Assembly (NCBI GenBank): GCA_009773515.1 | Contig: WSXX01000001.1 | Coordinates: forward strand, 186,001 to 250,000 | Origin: Bacteroidota bacterium | GTDB lineage: Bacteria > Bacteroidota > Bacteroidia > Bacteroidales > Lentimicrobiaceae | Length of the DNA: 64,000 nucleotides | Reading direction: 5' to 3' | In this document: one piece after another, positions 7,989 to 16,428 of the stretch | Layout of the letters: the number at the start of each line of letters is the position of its first letter | Position numbering within the stretch: the first letter of the stretch is position 1 | The notes under the pieces: generated by a model | Databases searched by the model: none | What the model saw: only the letters and a program-made list of their open reading frames with translations | What the model was told of the DNA's origin: nothing | Translations under genes and position numbers: made by a program

Positions 7989-9890
7989 TTAATAAGCTCT
8001 TTCGTTTCTTCCTTCTATATAATTGATAAATGAACGATTTACCACCTTATTGCCACCCGGTGTTGGATAATTTCCGGTAAAGTACCAGTCGCCTGTATGG
8101 TTTGGAATGGCGTCGTGCAGATCTTCGATGGTTTGGTAAACAACCTGAACCTCGGCTTTGCAATCTACCGGTGTTACCAGCTGAGATATTTTGGCTGAGA
8201 TCTGTTCTGAAGTAAACGGTCGGTAAATGTTCTTCACAAAATTGACAACTTCTTCTTTTGGAAGGTTTTCCTGAGCCTTGCAACTGAGGTAAACTTCATT
8301 GATTACATGTGTCATTTTGTGCTCCTTCAGCAATTCAATGGCGGCGTTAAAAGCCACAAAATCACCAAGTTTGGTCATGTCGATGCCATAACAATCGGGG
8401 TAACGGATCTGAGGTGCCGAAGATGCCACCACTATCTTTTTGGGACCAAGCCTGTCGAGGATACGTATAATGCTCTTTTTGAGTGTTGTACCCCTGACGA
8501 TGGAATCATCCAGCACAACCAGATTATCAACACCCGGATTAACAAGACCATAAGTCACATCATATACGTGAGCGACAAGATCATCGCGTGCGTTGTCCTG
8601 TGTAATAAAAGTGCGAAGTTTTATATCCTTTACCGCTAGTTTTTCAACCCTGGCTTTCAGTTTGAAAATCTCATCCATTCTTGCAGGAGTGAGGTTGGCT
8701 CCTTCCTTAAGGATAAGATCCTTTTTGATTTTATCGCAAAAATCTGCCAGTTCTTCAACCAATCCGTAAAATGCAACTGCAGCTGTATTTGGAATGTATG
8801 AAAACACAGTGTTTTTCAGATCGTGATTTACTGCCTTCAATATGGTTTTTGTGAGAACCTTACCCAGGCGTTTACGTTCCTGGTAAATATCAACATCGGT
8901 ACCACGGCTGAAATAAATACGCTCAAACGAACATGCTGCCTTTTTCCTTGGTTCAAGAATCGGGCTTAAGGTAACGGTTCCGTTGCGCTCGACAATGAGC
9001 GCCTGTCCGGGCATAAGCTCTTTTACCTGTGTGTGATGCACATTCAGGGCTGTTTGAATAACCGGTCTTTCGGAAGCAGCAACCACCACATCTTCATCCT
9101 GATAATAAAATGCTGGCCTGATACCTGATGGATCTCTGAAAACAAACGCATCTCCATGACCAAACATTCCGGCAATGGCATAACCGCCATCCCAATTGTA
9201 AGCCGATTGTTTAAGAATATCAGTTACATTGAGTGCTTCGGCAATTTTTGCGGTAATGTCTTTTTTGCTGTAGCCTTCAGCCTTGAATTTTGCATAAAGC
9301 CGCTCATTTTCCTCATCCAGAAAATGTCCGATTTTTTCGAGAATGGTAATGGTGTCTGATGTTTCAACCGGATATTGCCCGAGTTCGAGCAGGCGGTTGA
9401 AGAGCTCATCCACATTGGTCATGTTAAAGTTGCCGGCAAGTACGAGGTTACGCGTCATCCAGTTGTTTGCCCGGATTACTGGGTGAAGATTCTGAATGTT
9501 GTTTTTGCCAAAAGTTCCGTAACGCAGGTGTCCCATAAAAAGTTCACCAGCAAAACCTGTATTGTATTTCAGCCACTGCACATCCAATCGACGCTCAGCA
9601 TGATCATTTACCGATTGGTTGATTTCGTCGTAAGCCCAGCGAAAAACATCGGCAATCGGGGTATTGGAATTTGATCGGTGACGGTTGATGTATTTGCTTC
9701 CAGGTTTGGGATCAAATTTGATGCAGGCAATACCGGCTCCGTCCTGACCACGGTTGTGCTGTTTCTCCAAAAGCAGATGCAGTTTATTCAGTCCCCAGGT
9801 GGAAGTTCCGTATTTATTCAGGTAGTATTCAAGAGGCTTCAGCAGCCTCACCATAGCAATTCCACATTCGTGTTTGATTTGCTCACTCAT
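7989..9890 (-). CDS. purF: Amidophosphoribosyltransferase
   Basis: First committed step of purine biosynthesis: glutamine plus PRPP to 5-phosphoribosylamine. The N-terminal class II glutamine amidotransferase domain has its nucleophile at Cys9 (KHECGIAMVRL), which implies removal of an eight-residue propeptide as in Bacillus-type enzymes. EKQHNRGQDGAGIA and HLRYGTFG follow. The C-terminal phosphoribosyltransferase domain contains the PRPP loop VVLDDSIVRGTTLKKS. At 633 residues it is longer than the 470-510 of E. coli or Bacillus PurF, a length I recognise as normal for the Bacteroidota form. It is a single-gene unit with a -7 box at 9963-9970. Confidence 0.95.
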   Translation of the reverse strand: MSEQIKHECGIAMVRLLKPLEYYLNKYGTSTWGLNKLHLLLEKQHNRGQDGAGIACIKFDPKPGSKYINRHRSNSNTPIADVFRWAYDEINQSVNDHAERRLDVQWLKYNTGFAGELFMGHLRYGTFGKNNIQNLHPVIRANNWMTRNLVLAGNFNMTNVDELFNRLLELGQYPVETSDTITILEKIGHFLDEENERLYAKFKAEGYSKKDITAKIAEALNVTDILKQSAYNWDGGYAIAGMFGHGDAFVFRDPSGIRPAFYYQDEDVVVAASERPVIQTALNVHHTQVKELMPGQALIVERNGTVTLSPILEPRKKAACSFERIYFSRGTDVDIYQERKRLGKVLTKTILKAVNHDLKNTVFSYIPNTAAVAFYGLVEELADFCDKIKKDLILKEGANLTPARMDEIFKLKARVEKLAVKDIKLRTFITQDNARDDLVAHVYDVTYGLVNPGVDNLVVLDDSIVRGTTLKKSIIRILDRLGPKKIVVASSAPQIRYPDCYGIDMTKLGDFVAFNAAIELLKEHKMTHVINEVYLSCKAQENLPKEEVVNFVKNIYRPFTSEQISAKISQLVTPVDCKAEVQVVYQTIEDLHDAIPNHTGDWYFTGNYPTPGGNKVVNRSFINYIEGRNERAY

Positions 9891-9962
9891 TCAGGCGGGG
9901 GTTTGTGTTTATCTTTTATATTTGCGGATGTAATGGATGTTCCCTTTCCGCGAAAGAAAGTG

Positions 9963-9970
9963 CAAAAATA
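9963..9970 (-). promoter_or_regulatory. Bacteroidota -7 promoter box (TATTTTTG) for purF
   Basis: On the minus strand TATTTTTG matches TAnnTTTG, 72 bases before the purF start. No purine riboswitch core was seen in the leader. Confidence 0.4.
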
Positions 9971-10079
9971 CACAAATAAGCCGCTGCTTTAAATTTAAAA
10001 ACCTTATTCCTGGTTTTTGAACAGCTTTTGCGTATCTTATTAATATTGAATGCAATAACCAAAACAAACCTGTAACCTT

Positions 10080-10547
10080 ATGACAAAATCAATGCCGATC
10101 ACTGTGAGGCCGGCCGAAATTTCTGATGCACCGTTCATTATCGGCAGTCAGATAAAAATGGCCGATGAAACCGAACAATTGCTGCTGCCAAATGATGTTG
10201 TAAGTGCCGGAGTTAAAGCGGTTTTTGCCGATCCGTCAAAGGGATTTTACCTTATAGCTGAAACAAACGGAGCTGCTGTCGGATGCCTGATGATTACCCC
10301 CGAATGGAGCGACTGGCGAAATGCATGGGTATGGTGGATACAATCGGTCTATGTGCATCCGCAATCGCGCAAAGCCGGTGTTTTTGGCACAATGTATGAT
10401 TATGTGAAAAACATGGTGATGCAACGGAACGATGTTTCTGGAATCAGACTTTATGTTGACATCAGCAACCTTGCAGCTCAGGAGGTTTACAAGCGGGCAG
10501 GCATGAATGGCGGGCATTACCAGACCTTTGAATGGATGAAAGGGTAG
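10080..10547 (+). CDS. GNAT-family N-acetyltransferase
   Basis: A 155-residue GCN5-related N-acetyltransferase. ITVRPAEISDAPFI at the N-terminus, the central strand GCLMITPEWSDWRNAWVWWIQSVYVHP, the acetyl-CoA loop QSRKAGVFGTMYDYV and the C-terminal NLAAQEVYKRAGM / YQTFEWMKG together cover motifs C-D-A-B of the family. It acetylates an unknown small molecule or protein amine in the cytoplasm. It is followed 65 bases later by a secreted DUF4476 protein that probably has no functional link. Confidence 0.88.
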   Translation: MTKSMPITVRPAEISDAPFIIGSQIKMADETEQLLLPNDVVSAGVKAVFADPSKGFYLIAETNGAAVGCLMITPEWSDWRNAWVWWIQSVYVHPQSRKAGVFGTMYDYVKNMVMQRNDVSGIRLYVDISNLAAQEVYKRAGMNGGHYQTFEWMKG

Positions 10548-10612
10548 CCGGCTGAAAAACTTTGAACTTTGAAACTTAATACTAAAATAAACACTTTTAA
10601 TCAATCAGGAAT

Positions 10613-11695
10613 ATGAAAGCCAGACTATTTACCCTTCTCCTTTTGTTGCCGGTGTTGTTTGCATCAGGTCAGAGACCACAACGCTGTGATGTACCACTGC
10701 CCGACCATATTTTCAAACAGAAGCAACGCTCTGTTACTTTGCAACCCACCGAAGAACTGAGGCTTCAGGTTGCGATAGCCATTGCTTCCAAAAATTGCCT
10801 TTCGGTGATGCAGGTAAAATCATTGGCCGATCATTTTATTGATGATTACAGTCGCCTGGAATTCGCAAAAGCAGCATGGCACAACACGGTTGATCAGGAA
10901 AATTACTATTTCGTGTACGATGCATTTGCCTATTTTTCAACGGTGTTTATGCTTCATGATTACGTGCAAACCATGGACAGTCGTCCGGTTGACTACCTTC
11001 CACCTTACGAACCACCACTCAGCCTTAATTTTCCGGCACTCGATTATCCTGCCTTTGAGAATTACCGCGGTCCGTCAAACTGCAATTATCCCATTCGCGA
11101 AGATGATTTTATCAGGCTTGCCGGACAGGTTTCAGCGAATCATGCTGAACCAAACCGCCTTGTTCTTCTGACACAAATGGCTCAGAATAACTGTTTAAGC
11201 GTGGCACAGGCTATGAAACTTTCTTCCATGCTTCAATCGGAGCCAAATCGCCTGACATTCTTCCGAACAGCAATTTCAACCATCTACGATCTTGGGAACC
11301 TGCAGTTTGGTGCACAGATGTTTGCACATATCCCAAACAAAGCGGCTTACAACGAAATGATCAGCAGACCAACCCCCGCACCTCAGCCAATAGGTCCGGT
11401 TCAATGTTTTGTTTCGGATGAAGAGTTTTCACAAATCACCAACTCCATTAAAAAAGAGAGCTTCAACAGCACCAAAGTTACCCTTACCAAACAGATTCTC
11501 CGCAGCAAACAATGTTTTACCGTTAATCAGGTCAAAGAAATTACCCGGCTTTTCAGCTTCGACGATTCCCGTCTTGAAATAGCCAAATATGCGTGGGATT
11601 ACACCATCGATCGTGATAACTATTATCAGGTAGCCGATGTATTCTCATTCAGCAGCAGCAAAGAAAATCTGATGAAATTTCTGGAAGGAAAATAA
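10613..11695 (+). CDS. Secreted protein with three DUF4476 repeats
   Basis: A 360-residue exported protein with a signal peptide (residues 1-20, cut near ASGQ). Three related segments of about 90 residues each show the DUF4476 signature CLxVxQVKxL..F..D.SRLExAKxAW..T.D..NYY.V.D.F: residues about 35-120, 160-245 and 262-360. The third is the best match (QCFTVNQVKEITRLFSFDDSRLE). Most DUF4476 proteins I know carry one such domain at the C-terminus, so the triple array is notable. Proline-rich linkers separate the units. Function of DUF4476 is unknown. A strong terminator follows. Confidence 0.82.
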   Translation: MKARLFTLLLLLPVLFASGQRPQRCDVPLPDHIFKQKQRSVTLQPTEELRLQVAIAIASKNCLSVMQVKSLADHFIDDYSRLEFAKAAWHNTVDQENYYFVYDAFAYFSTVFMLHDYVQTMDSRPVDYLPPYEPPLSLNFPALDYPAFENYRGPSNCNYPIREDDFIRLAGQVSANHAEPNRLVLLTQMAQNNCLSVAQAMKLSSMLQSEPNRLTFFRTAISTIYDLGNLQFGAQMFAHIPNKAAYNEMISRPTPAPQPIGPVQCFVSDEEFSQITNSIKKESFNSTKVTLTKQILRSKQCFTVNQVKEITRLFSFDDSRLEIAKYAWDYTIDRDNYYQVADVFSFSSSKENLMKFLEGK

Positions 11696-11726
11696 AAGGA
11701 TTACCAGAATTAAACCCTTTAAAAAC

Positions 11727-11771
11727 CGGGGGAAAGCATTACTGCTTTTCTCCGTTTTTTTTGTTTTCAAT
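11727..11771 (+). terminator. Rho-independent terminator
   Basis: CGGGGGAAAGCA, loop TTAC, TGCTTTTCTCCG, followed by a run of eight T, directly downstream of the DUF4476 gene. Confidence 0.85.
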
Positions 11772-12051
11772 CAATAATTGAAATCCCGATAGCTGTATGA
11801 ATAAAAATAACTTCCTCAATTAATACACATTTTGTTATCCCCCTCTTCTCCCCCTTTCGAAAAAGGGGGACGATTACTTTCGTGTTTTATGACACATCTG
11901 TCTGATAAAAGCACTGTTAGCAAACACGCCCACTATTTAGAATGGGTGCTAAAAGAATGGGGAAGTTTTTTAAAAAGTTTCACTAAATGCTTTTTGGGGA
12001 AATGATAATCTGCTTTTTTCATAAACTTTACCCGAAAAATCAGGCATTGCT
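11772..12051. other. Intergenic stretch with one GC-rich hairpin
   Basis: No gene is seen. It holds a C-run/G-run hairpin at 11850-11869 (CCCCCTTT, CGA, AAAAGGGGG), of the kind that commonly recurs between Bacteroidota genes, and otherwise AT-rich sequence leading to the promoter of the next gene. Confidence 0.5.
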
Positions 12052-12059
12052 TAACTTTG
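12052..12059 (+). promoter_or_regulatory. Bacteroidota -7 promoter box (TAACTTTG)
   Basis: Exact TAnnTTTG match 29 bases before the ATG of the aldehyde:ferredoxin oxidoreductase gene. Confidence 0.5.
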
Positions 12060-12087
12060 GATTTTATTTTTCTTACCATTCCCTCAT

Positions 12088-13956
12088 ATGGACTCAAATC
12101 TTAAAGTACTTTTTGTTAATGCCAGTGACTCGTTTTACAGGACAAAAAAATACAAGGTCGGTGATTTTTTCGGGCCGGTTGATCTCGGTCTTCACCTTTC
12201 GGGAAAATATAAGAGTCTGAACATTGGCACAGGATTGCTGGCGGGATCAATCTTTCCGGGCTCAAACCGTTTGATTTTCACTGGCTTTTCGCCATGTTGG
12301 GGAGGATTTTACGTTTCCTCTATGGGTGGTGCAGGACTTGTTTTCGATGATCTTGGCATCAATATGCTCTCCATTGTTGGAAAAGCACCGGTTCCTTCGG
12401 TACTTTACCTGAACCGTATTCACGGGGAAGAAATTCAGGTAGAAATTGCGCCGGTTGAATTGAAAAACATCTGGGAACAAGGCCGCGGCGGCATCTATTC
12501 GATGATGGATTACGTTTTTTCGAATTACCGTTCGCGTTATGAAAATGATCCCCGTATTCTGGCAACGGGTCCTGCGGCACTATCTACTGACTTCGGCGGT
12601 ATTGCCTCGGTACCGGTAAAGCGCGGTGCTTTATCCTATGTCGATACCTGGGCGGGAAGAGGTGGCTTTGGATCGTCATTGCTTCAGGAACACGGCATTG
12701 CTGCCATTATTTATGGAGGAACCCACATTGATGAAGATTTCCGCGACCGCAAAGTAGCCGATGAGTGGTTCGAAAATAAATATGCCAAAAAACTGGCAGC
12801 CAAAGATCTGGAAATCACTACAAAATACCGTTTCGATCCAAACTTTGATACCGGTGGGACATTTGGTGTAAACTATGCCACTATGGGCAACAAACTCCTT
12901 GCTTTCAATTATAAATCAATGAATTGGAGCAAAGAAGAAAGGCTTAAAGTTCATAAGGAGTTTATTCAGGATCATTATCTGAAACAATTCAACGAAGAAA
13001 CCATCAAAACCAAACAGCAGTTTACCTGCGGCGAACCCTGCTCTGCGGTTTGCAAAAAAATGAACGAAGAATACAAAAAAGACTATGAGCCTTACCAAAC
13101 CATGGGACCACTGAGCGGGATATTTGATCAGCGCGCTGCCGAAAAGCTCAATCACCATGCCGATATGTATGGTTTTGATGCGATTTCAGTGGGTGGAGTT
13201 ATTTCATGGCTGATGGAATGCCTCGACGAAGGGCTGCTTGATCCTGCTGATCTGGGCGTTACCCTGAAACCGGTTTTCAGCCAGAAAGGCTTTGATGTTG
13301 TAAAAGATTCGATGCACAATGCCAAACTGGGTTGCGAAATCCTCGACAGGATTATTCATAAAAAAATTGACCTTAGTGAAGGTGCCCGAAAATATGCCAG
13401 ACGCCTCTCAAGAACCAAAGGAATAAACCTGCTTAACCGTTTTGTATATACCGCTTATGCCCGAAAAGGCTGGATGGTTCCCAATCAATACTGGACACCG
13501 GGTGCACTTTCGCCAATGTCCATCATGGGAAAATATTATATGTATTATGGCGATGAGTTTGTTGCTCCCCGCGAATTAGGTCGTATCAATGCATCACGCA
13601 TGATGGCCGAATTGGTTATTGACAATATGGGAATCTGCCGCTTCCACAGAATGTGGGCCGAAGAAATGGTGCCCGAAATAATAGAATCGCTTTACGGACT
13701 TGGTGAAAAGTACATGGAATCCATTAAATTTACGGCCAGCCGTATCAATGGAAGAAACAGTTCGGTTTTCTGGGAATCAGAGCGAAACTTCAACTTTATC
13801 TTCAGCTTTCTGAAAAGGAAAAAAGAAGAAGGTCTGAACAGTCCGGAGTTTACAAAATGGCTGAATGCTTTCGAAACAAACGAAAAAGAAGCCTCACTTG
13901 ATTTCTGGTACGAAATACATAAAGGCGTGCAGGAATCGCTGAGTGAGTTTAACTGA
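12088..13956 (+). CDS. Aldehyde:ferredoxin oxidoreductase family tungstopterin enzyme
   Basis: A 622-residue member of the AOR family, which oxidises aldehydes (or reduces acids) with ferredoxin in anaerobes using a tungsten-bispterin cofactor and one [4Fe-4S] cluster. The N-terminal AOR domain is visible (YKVGDFFGPVDLG, NIGTGLLAGS, FTGFSPCWGGF, GGAGL). Cluster ligands are CGEPCSAVC (C-x3-C-x3-C) at about 312-320 and the late Cys of NMGICRFH. The spacing differs by one residue from the C-x2-C-x3-C of Pyrococcus AOR. Pterin-contacting regions DTWAGRGGFGS and GFDAISVGGVISW are present. No cofactor synthesis, tungstate transport or ferredoxin gene is in the window, so it is an orphan here. It supports an anaerobic lifestyle. 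Confidence 0.92.
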   Translation: MDSNLKVLFVNASDSFYRTKKYKVGDFFGPVDLGLHLSGKYKSLNIGTGLLAGSIFPGSNRLIFTGFSPCWGGFYVSSMGGAGLVFDDLGINMLSIVGKAPVPSVLYLNRIHGEEIQVEIAPVELKNIWEQGRGGIYSMMDYVFSNYRSRYENDPRILATGPAALSTDFGGIASVPVKRGALSYVDTWAGRGGFGSSLLQEHGIAAIIYGGTHIDEDFRDRKVADEWFENKYAKKLAAKDLEITTKYRFDPNFDTGGTFGVNYATMGNKLLAFNYKSMNWSKEERLKVHKEFIQDHYLKQFNEETIKTKQQFTCGEPCSAVCKKMNEEYKKDYEPYQTMGPLSGIFDQRAAEKLNHHADMYGFDAISVGGVISWLMECLDEGLLDPADLGVTLKPVFSQKGFDVVKDSMHNAKLGCEILDRIIHKKIDLSEGARKYARRLSRTKGINLLNRFVYTAYARKGWMVPNQYWTPGALSPMSIMGKYYMYYGDEFVAPRELGRINASRMMAELVIDNMGICRFHRMWAEEMVPEIIESLYGLGEKYMESIKFTASRINGRNSSVFWESERNFNFIFSFLKRKKEEGLNSPEFTKWLNAFETNEKEASLDFWYEIHKGVQESLSEFN

Positions 13957-13980
13957 AGCTAAACTAAAAATCCGCAGGTA

Positions 13981-14017
13981 AGGGTTTGATTAATTGAGAA
14001 CAAGCAAGTCAAACCCT
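13981..14017. terminator. Hairpin between converging genes
   Basis: AGGGTTTGA and TCAAACCCT form a perfect 9-base inverted repeat between the AOR gene and guaC, which converge. There is no T-run, so it may be a rho-independent terminator only weakly. Confidence 0.5.
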
Positions 14018-14048
14018 GACTTTCAAAAACAGTTGGCCAGATATCTTC

Positions 14049-15089
14049 TTACCCGTTGTAACTCTGATTTTCCTGCTCGGCAACCCTGATAAAAGTGGTT
14101 CGTTTGCTCAGCTCTTTCAATTGCGAAGCCCCCACATAAGTGCAGGTGCTGCGCAAACCGCCAAGAATATCAAGCACAGTATTCTCAACATTTCCGCGGT
14201 AAGGCACTTCCACCGTTTTGCCTTCACTGGCGCGATAATCAGCCACACCTCCATTGTGCTTTTCCATGGCTGTCATTGAACTCATGCCATAAAACAATTT
14301 CAGTTTTTTGCCATCTTTTTCAACAAGTTCACCTCCGCTTTCATCATGGCCGGCCAGCATACCGCCCAGCATCACAAAATCAGCTCCGGCGCCAAATGCT
14401 TTGGCTACATCGCCGGGGGTAACACAGCCGCCATCACTGATGATATGACCACCCAACCCGTGAGCTGCATCGGCACACTCAATAATGGCTGAAAGCTGCG
14501 GGTAACCCACGCCGGTTTTCACCCTTGTGGTGCAAACTGAACCCGGCCCTATTCCAACTTTAATTATATCGGCGCCTGAGAGCAACAATTCTTCAACCAT
14601 TTCTCCCGTAACCACATTGCCGGCTATGATAATCTTGTCATGAAATTTTTTGCGTGCCTGACTGACAAATGCTACAAAATGCTCAGAATAACCATTGGCA
14701 ACGTCAATACAAAGAAACTTAAGTTTAGGATTTGCATTAAAAATGGTGGTCAGCTTTTCCAGATCCTTAGGTCCGGTTCCTGTGCTGATGGCAATGTAAT
14801 TCTCAATTCCATCAGGTGCTTTGCGCAGAAATTGATTCCATTCTTCAGGTGTGTAATGTTTGTGAATGGCAGTAAACATCTTCATTTTAAACAGTGCAAT
14901 TGCCATCTCGAAAGTGCCCACTGTATCCATATTTGCAGCCATAATGGGTATTCCGGTCCATTCTGTTTTGTTATGCAGTAAGCGGAATGTGCGCTCAAGT
15001 TTAACCAGTGATCTGCTTTTTAATGTGGAACGCTTGGGCCTGAACATCACATCTTTAAAGCCCAGTTTAATCTCATATTCTATTCTCAT
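14049..15089 (-). CDS. guaC: GMP reductase
   Basis: Converts GMP to IMP with NADPH, returning guanine nucleotides to the purine pool. The 346-residue IMPDH/GMPR barrel matches E. coli GuaC almost exactly in length. The catalytic loop [19 protein letters not shown] places the nucleophile at Cys186, the same number as in the E. coli enzyme. [16 protein letters not shown] near residue 50, [35 protein letters not shown] and YGMSS are further family motifs. There are no CBS domains, which separates it from IMP dehydrogenase. It is monocistronic. Confidence 0.95.
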   Translation of the reverse strand: MRIEYEIKLGFKDVMFRPKRSTLKSRSLVKLERTFRLLHNKTEWTGIPIMAANMDTVGTFEMAIALFKMKMFTAIHKHYTPEEWNQFLRKAPDGIENYIAISTGTGPKDLEKLTTIFNANPKLKFLCIDVANGYSEHFVAFVSQARKKFHDKIIIAGNVVTGEMVEELLLSGADIIKVGIGPGSVCTTRVKTGVGYPQLSAIIECADAAHGLGGHIISDGGCVTPGDVAKAFGAGADFVMLGGMLAGHDESGGELVEKDGKKLKLFYGMSSMTAMEKHNGGVADYRASEGKTVEVPYRGNVENTVLDILGGLRSTCTYVGASQLKELSKRTTFIRVAEQENQSYNG

Positions 15090-15197
15090 TTTGTCAGTTT
15101 TTTTTCAAAGTAAAAGTAAGCAAATCGTTTTTAAAATTGCCAGTGGAATTAAAGCAATCATCCCGAATCAAAACTAATTTTCCGCAAATCTGTTAAT

Positions 15198-16376
15198 ATG
15201 ACCCTGAAACAACTAACCCGAATAATGAAATCCTATCAATTCCTCATCTTCTTCAGCATTGTGATGCTGATTTACTCCTCAATCAACTACTACATTTACT
15301 CCAGGGCAATGCAGGCCATACCTGCCGACAGCAGTTTCCGGATATGGTTTAAATGGGGGTTTTTAATATTGGTTGCAGCTTATGTTGCAGGCCGCTTTCT
15401 CGAAAGAGCCTATCTCTCAGTTTTCAGCGATGCATTGAACTGGGTCGGCTCATTCTGGCTGGCAGCAATGTTTTACAGTTTCCTTTTTGTTTTACTTGTA
15501 GATATTATCCGCACAGCCGATCATTTTACCGGCTTTCTGCCACAATTGCTGCACTCCCCGCAGGCAAAACTCAACCTTTTATATTTATGGATGTCGGCGG
15601 TTGCAGTAATTTTGATTGCCGGGCACATCAATGCAATAAATCCCAAAATTAACAGGCTTACCATAGATGTTCCCAAACAAGCCAACGGACTTAAAGAACT
15701 GAATATAGTGATGGCTTCTGATATCCATATGGGCACATTGATCGGGCCAAGACGAACCGGCAAACTGGTAAACACCATCAACAGCCTTAAACCCGATATT
15801 ATACTTTTTGCCGGCGATATTGTTGATGAAGATCTTGCGCCCGTAATCAGGCAAAACCTTGGCAAATCGCTGAAAATGCTTACTGCTCCGCTCGGGGTTT
15901 ATGGCATAACCGGTAACCATGAGTATATTGGCGGCGCTGAGCAGGCCGTCAAATACCTTGAAGCTCATGGAATTACAATGCTTCGCGACAGCGTTGTAAA
16001 GATTGCCGATGCCTTTTATGTTGCCGGTCGCGAAGACCGTGAAAAAAGCCGTTTCAGCGGAAAAAACAGACTGGAAGTGAAAGAACTGCTCCGAAATACC
16101 GACATGAGTTTTCCGGTTATTCTGCTTGATCATCAGCCGTATGAACTAAACAAAGCAACCGAAGCCGGAATTGATCTTCAGCTATCGGGGCACACCCACC
16201 ATGGGCAACTCTGGCCATTGAACTACATAACCAAAGCAATTTACGAAGTTAGTACTGGTTATAAGCAGAAGGGCAATTCACATTTTTATGTATCAACAGG
16301 ATTTGGAGGCTGGGGACCCCCGGTAAGGGTTGGTCATCGTCCCGAAATTGTTAATATCACGCTCCGGTTCAGATAA
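15198..16376 (+). CDS. Membrane-anchored metallophosphoesterase (YkuE/YaeI type)
   Basis: A 392-residue protein with four to five N-terminal membrane segments (to about residue 155) followed by a calcineurin-like phosphoesterase domain. The five metal-site blocks are complete: MASDIHMG, FAGDIVDE, GITGNHEYIGG, LLDHQP and LSGHTHHGQLWP. Family members of this architecture hydrolyse phosphodiesters or lipid-linked phosphates on the outer face of the membrane; the substrate is unknown. A second in-frame ATG at 15225 is a possible start. It stands between guaC (divergent) and the YfcC transporter. Confidence 0.9.
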   Translation: MTLKQLTRIMKSYQFLIFFSIVMLIYSSINYYIYSRAMQAIPADSSFRIWFKWGFLILVAAYVAGRFLERAYLSVFSDALNWVGSFWLAAMFYSFLFVLLVDIIRTADHFTGFLPQLLHSPQAKLNLLYLWMSAVAVILIAGHINAINPKINRLTIDVPKQANGLKELNIVMASDIHMGTLIGPRRTGKLVNTINSLKPDIILFAGDIVDEDLAPVIRQNLGKSLKMLTAPLGVYGITGNHEYIGGAEQAVKYLEAHGITMLRDSVVKIADAFYVAGREDREKSRFSGKNRLEVKELLRNTDMSFPVILLDHQPYELNKATEAGIDLQLSGHTHHGQLWPLNYITKAIYEVSTGYKQKGNSHFYVSTGFGGWGPPVRVGHRPEIVNITLRFR

Positions 16377-16401
16377 TCTGCCGGAAATCTGCAGGAATTT
16401 T

Positions 16402-16409
16402 TATTTTTG
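16402..16409 (+). promoter_or_regulatory. Bacteroidota -7 promoter box (TATTTTTG)
   Basis: Exact TAnnTTTG match 20 bases before the ATG of the YfcC-family gene. Confidence 0.45.
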
Positions 16410-16428
16410 CCTACTAATGTAAAGTTAT

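Noticed and set aside
9917-9924. Plus-strand TATATTTG as GNAT promoter
   Set aside because: It is 155 bases from the GNAT start and lies in the purF leader; may be chance.
12916-13158. Minus-strand frames inside the AOR gene and similar long antisense frames elsewhere
   Set aside because: They mirror codon structure of strongly supported genes and show no domain or promoter of their own.
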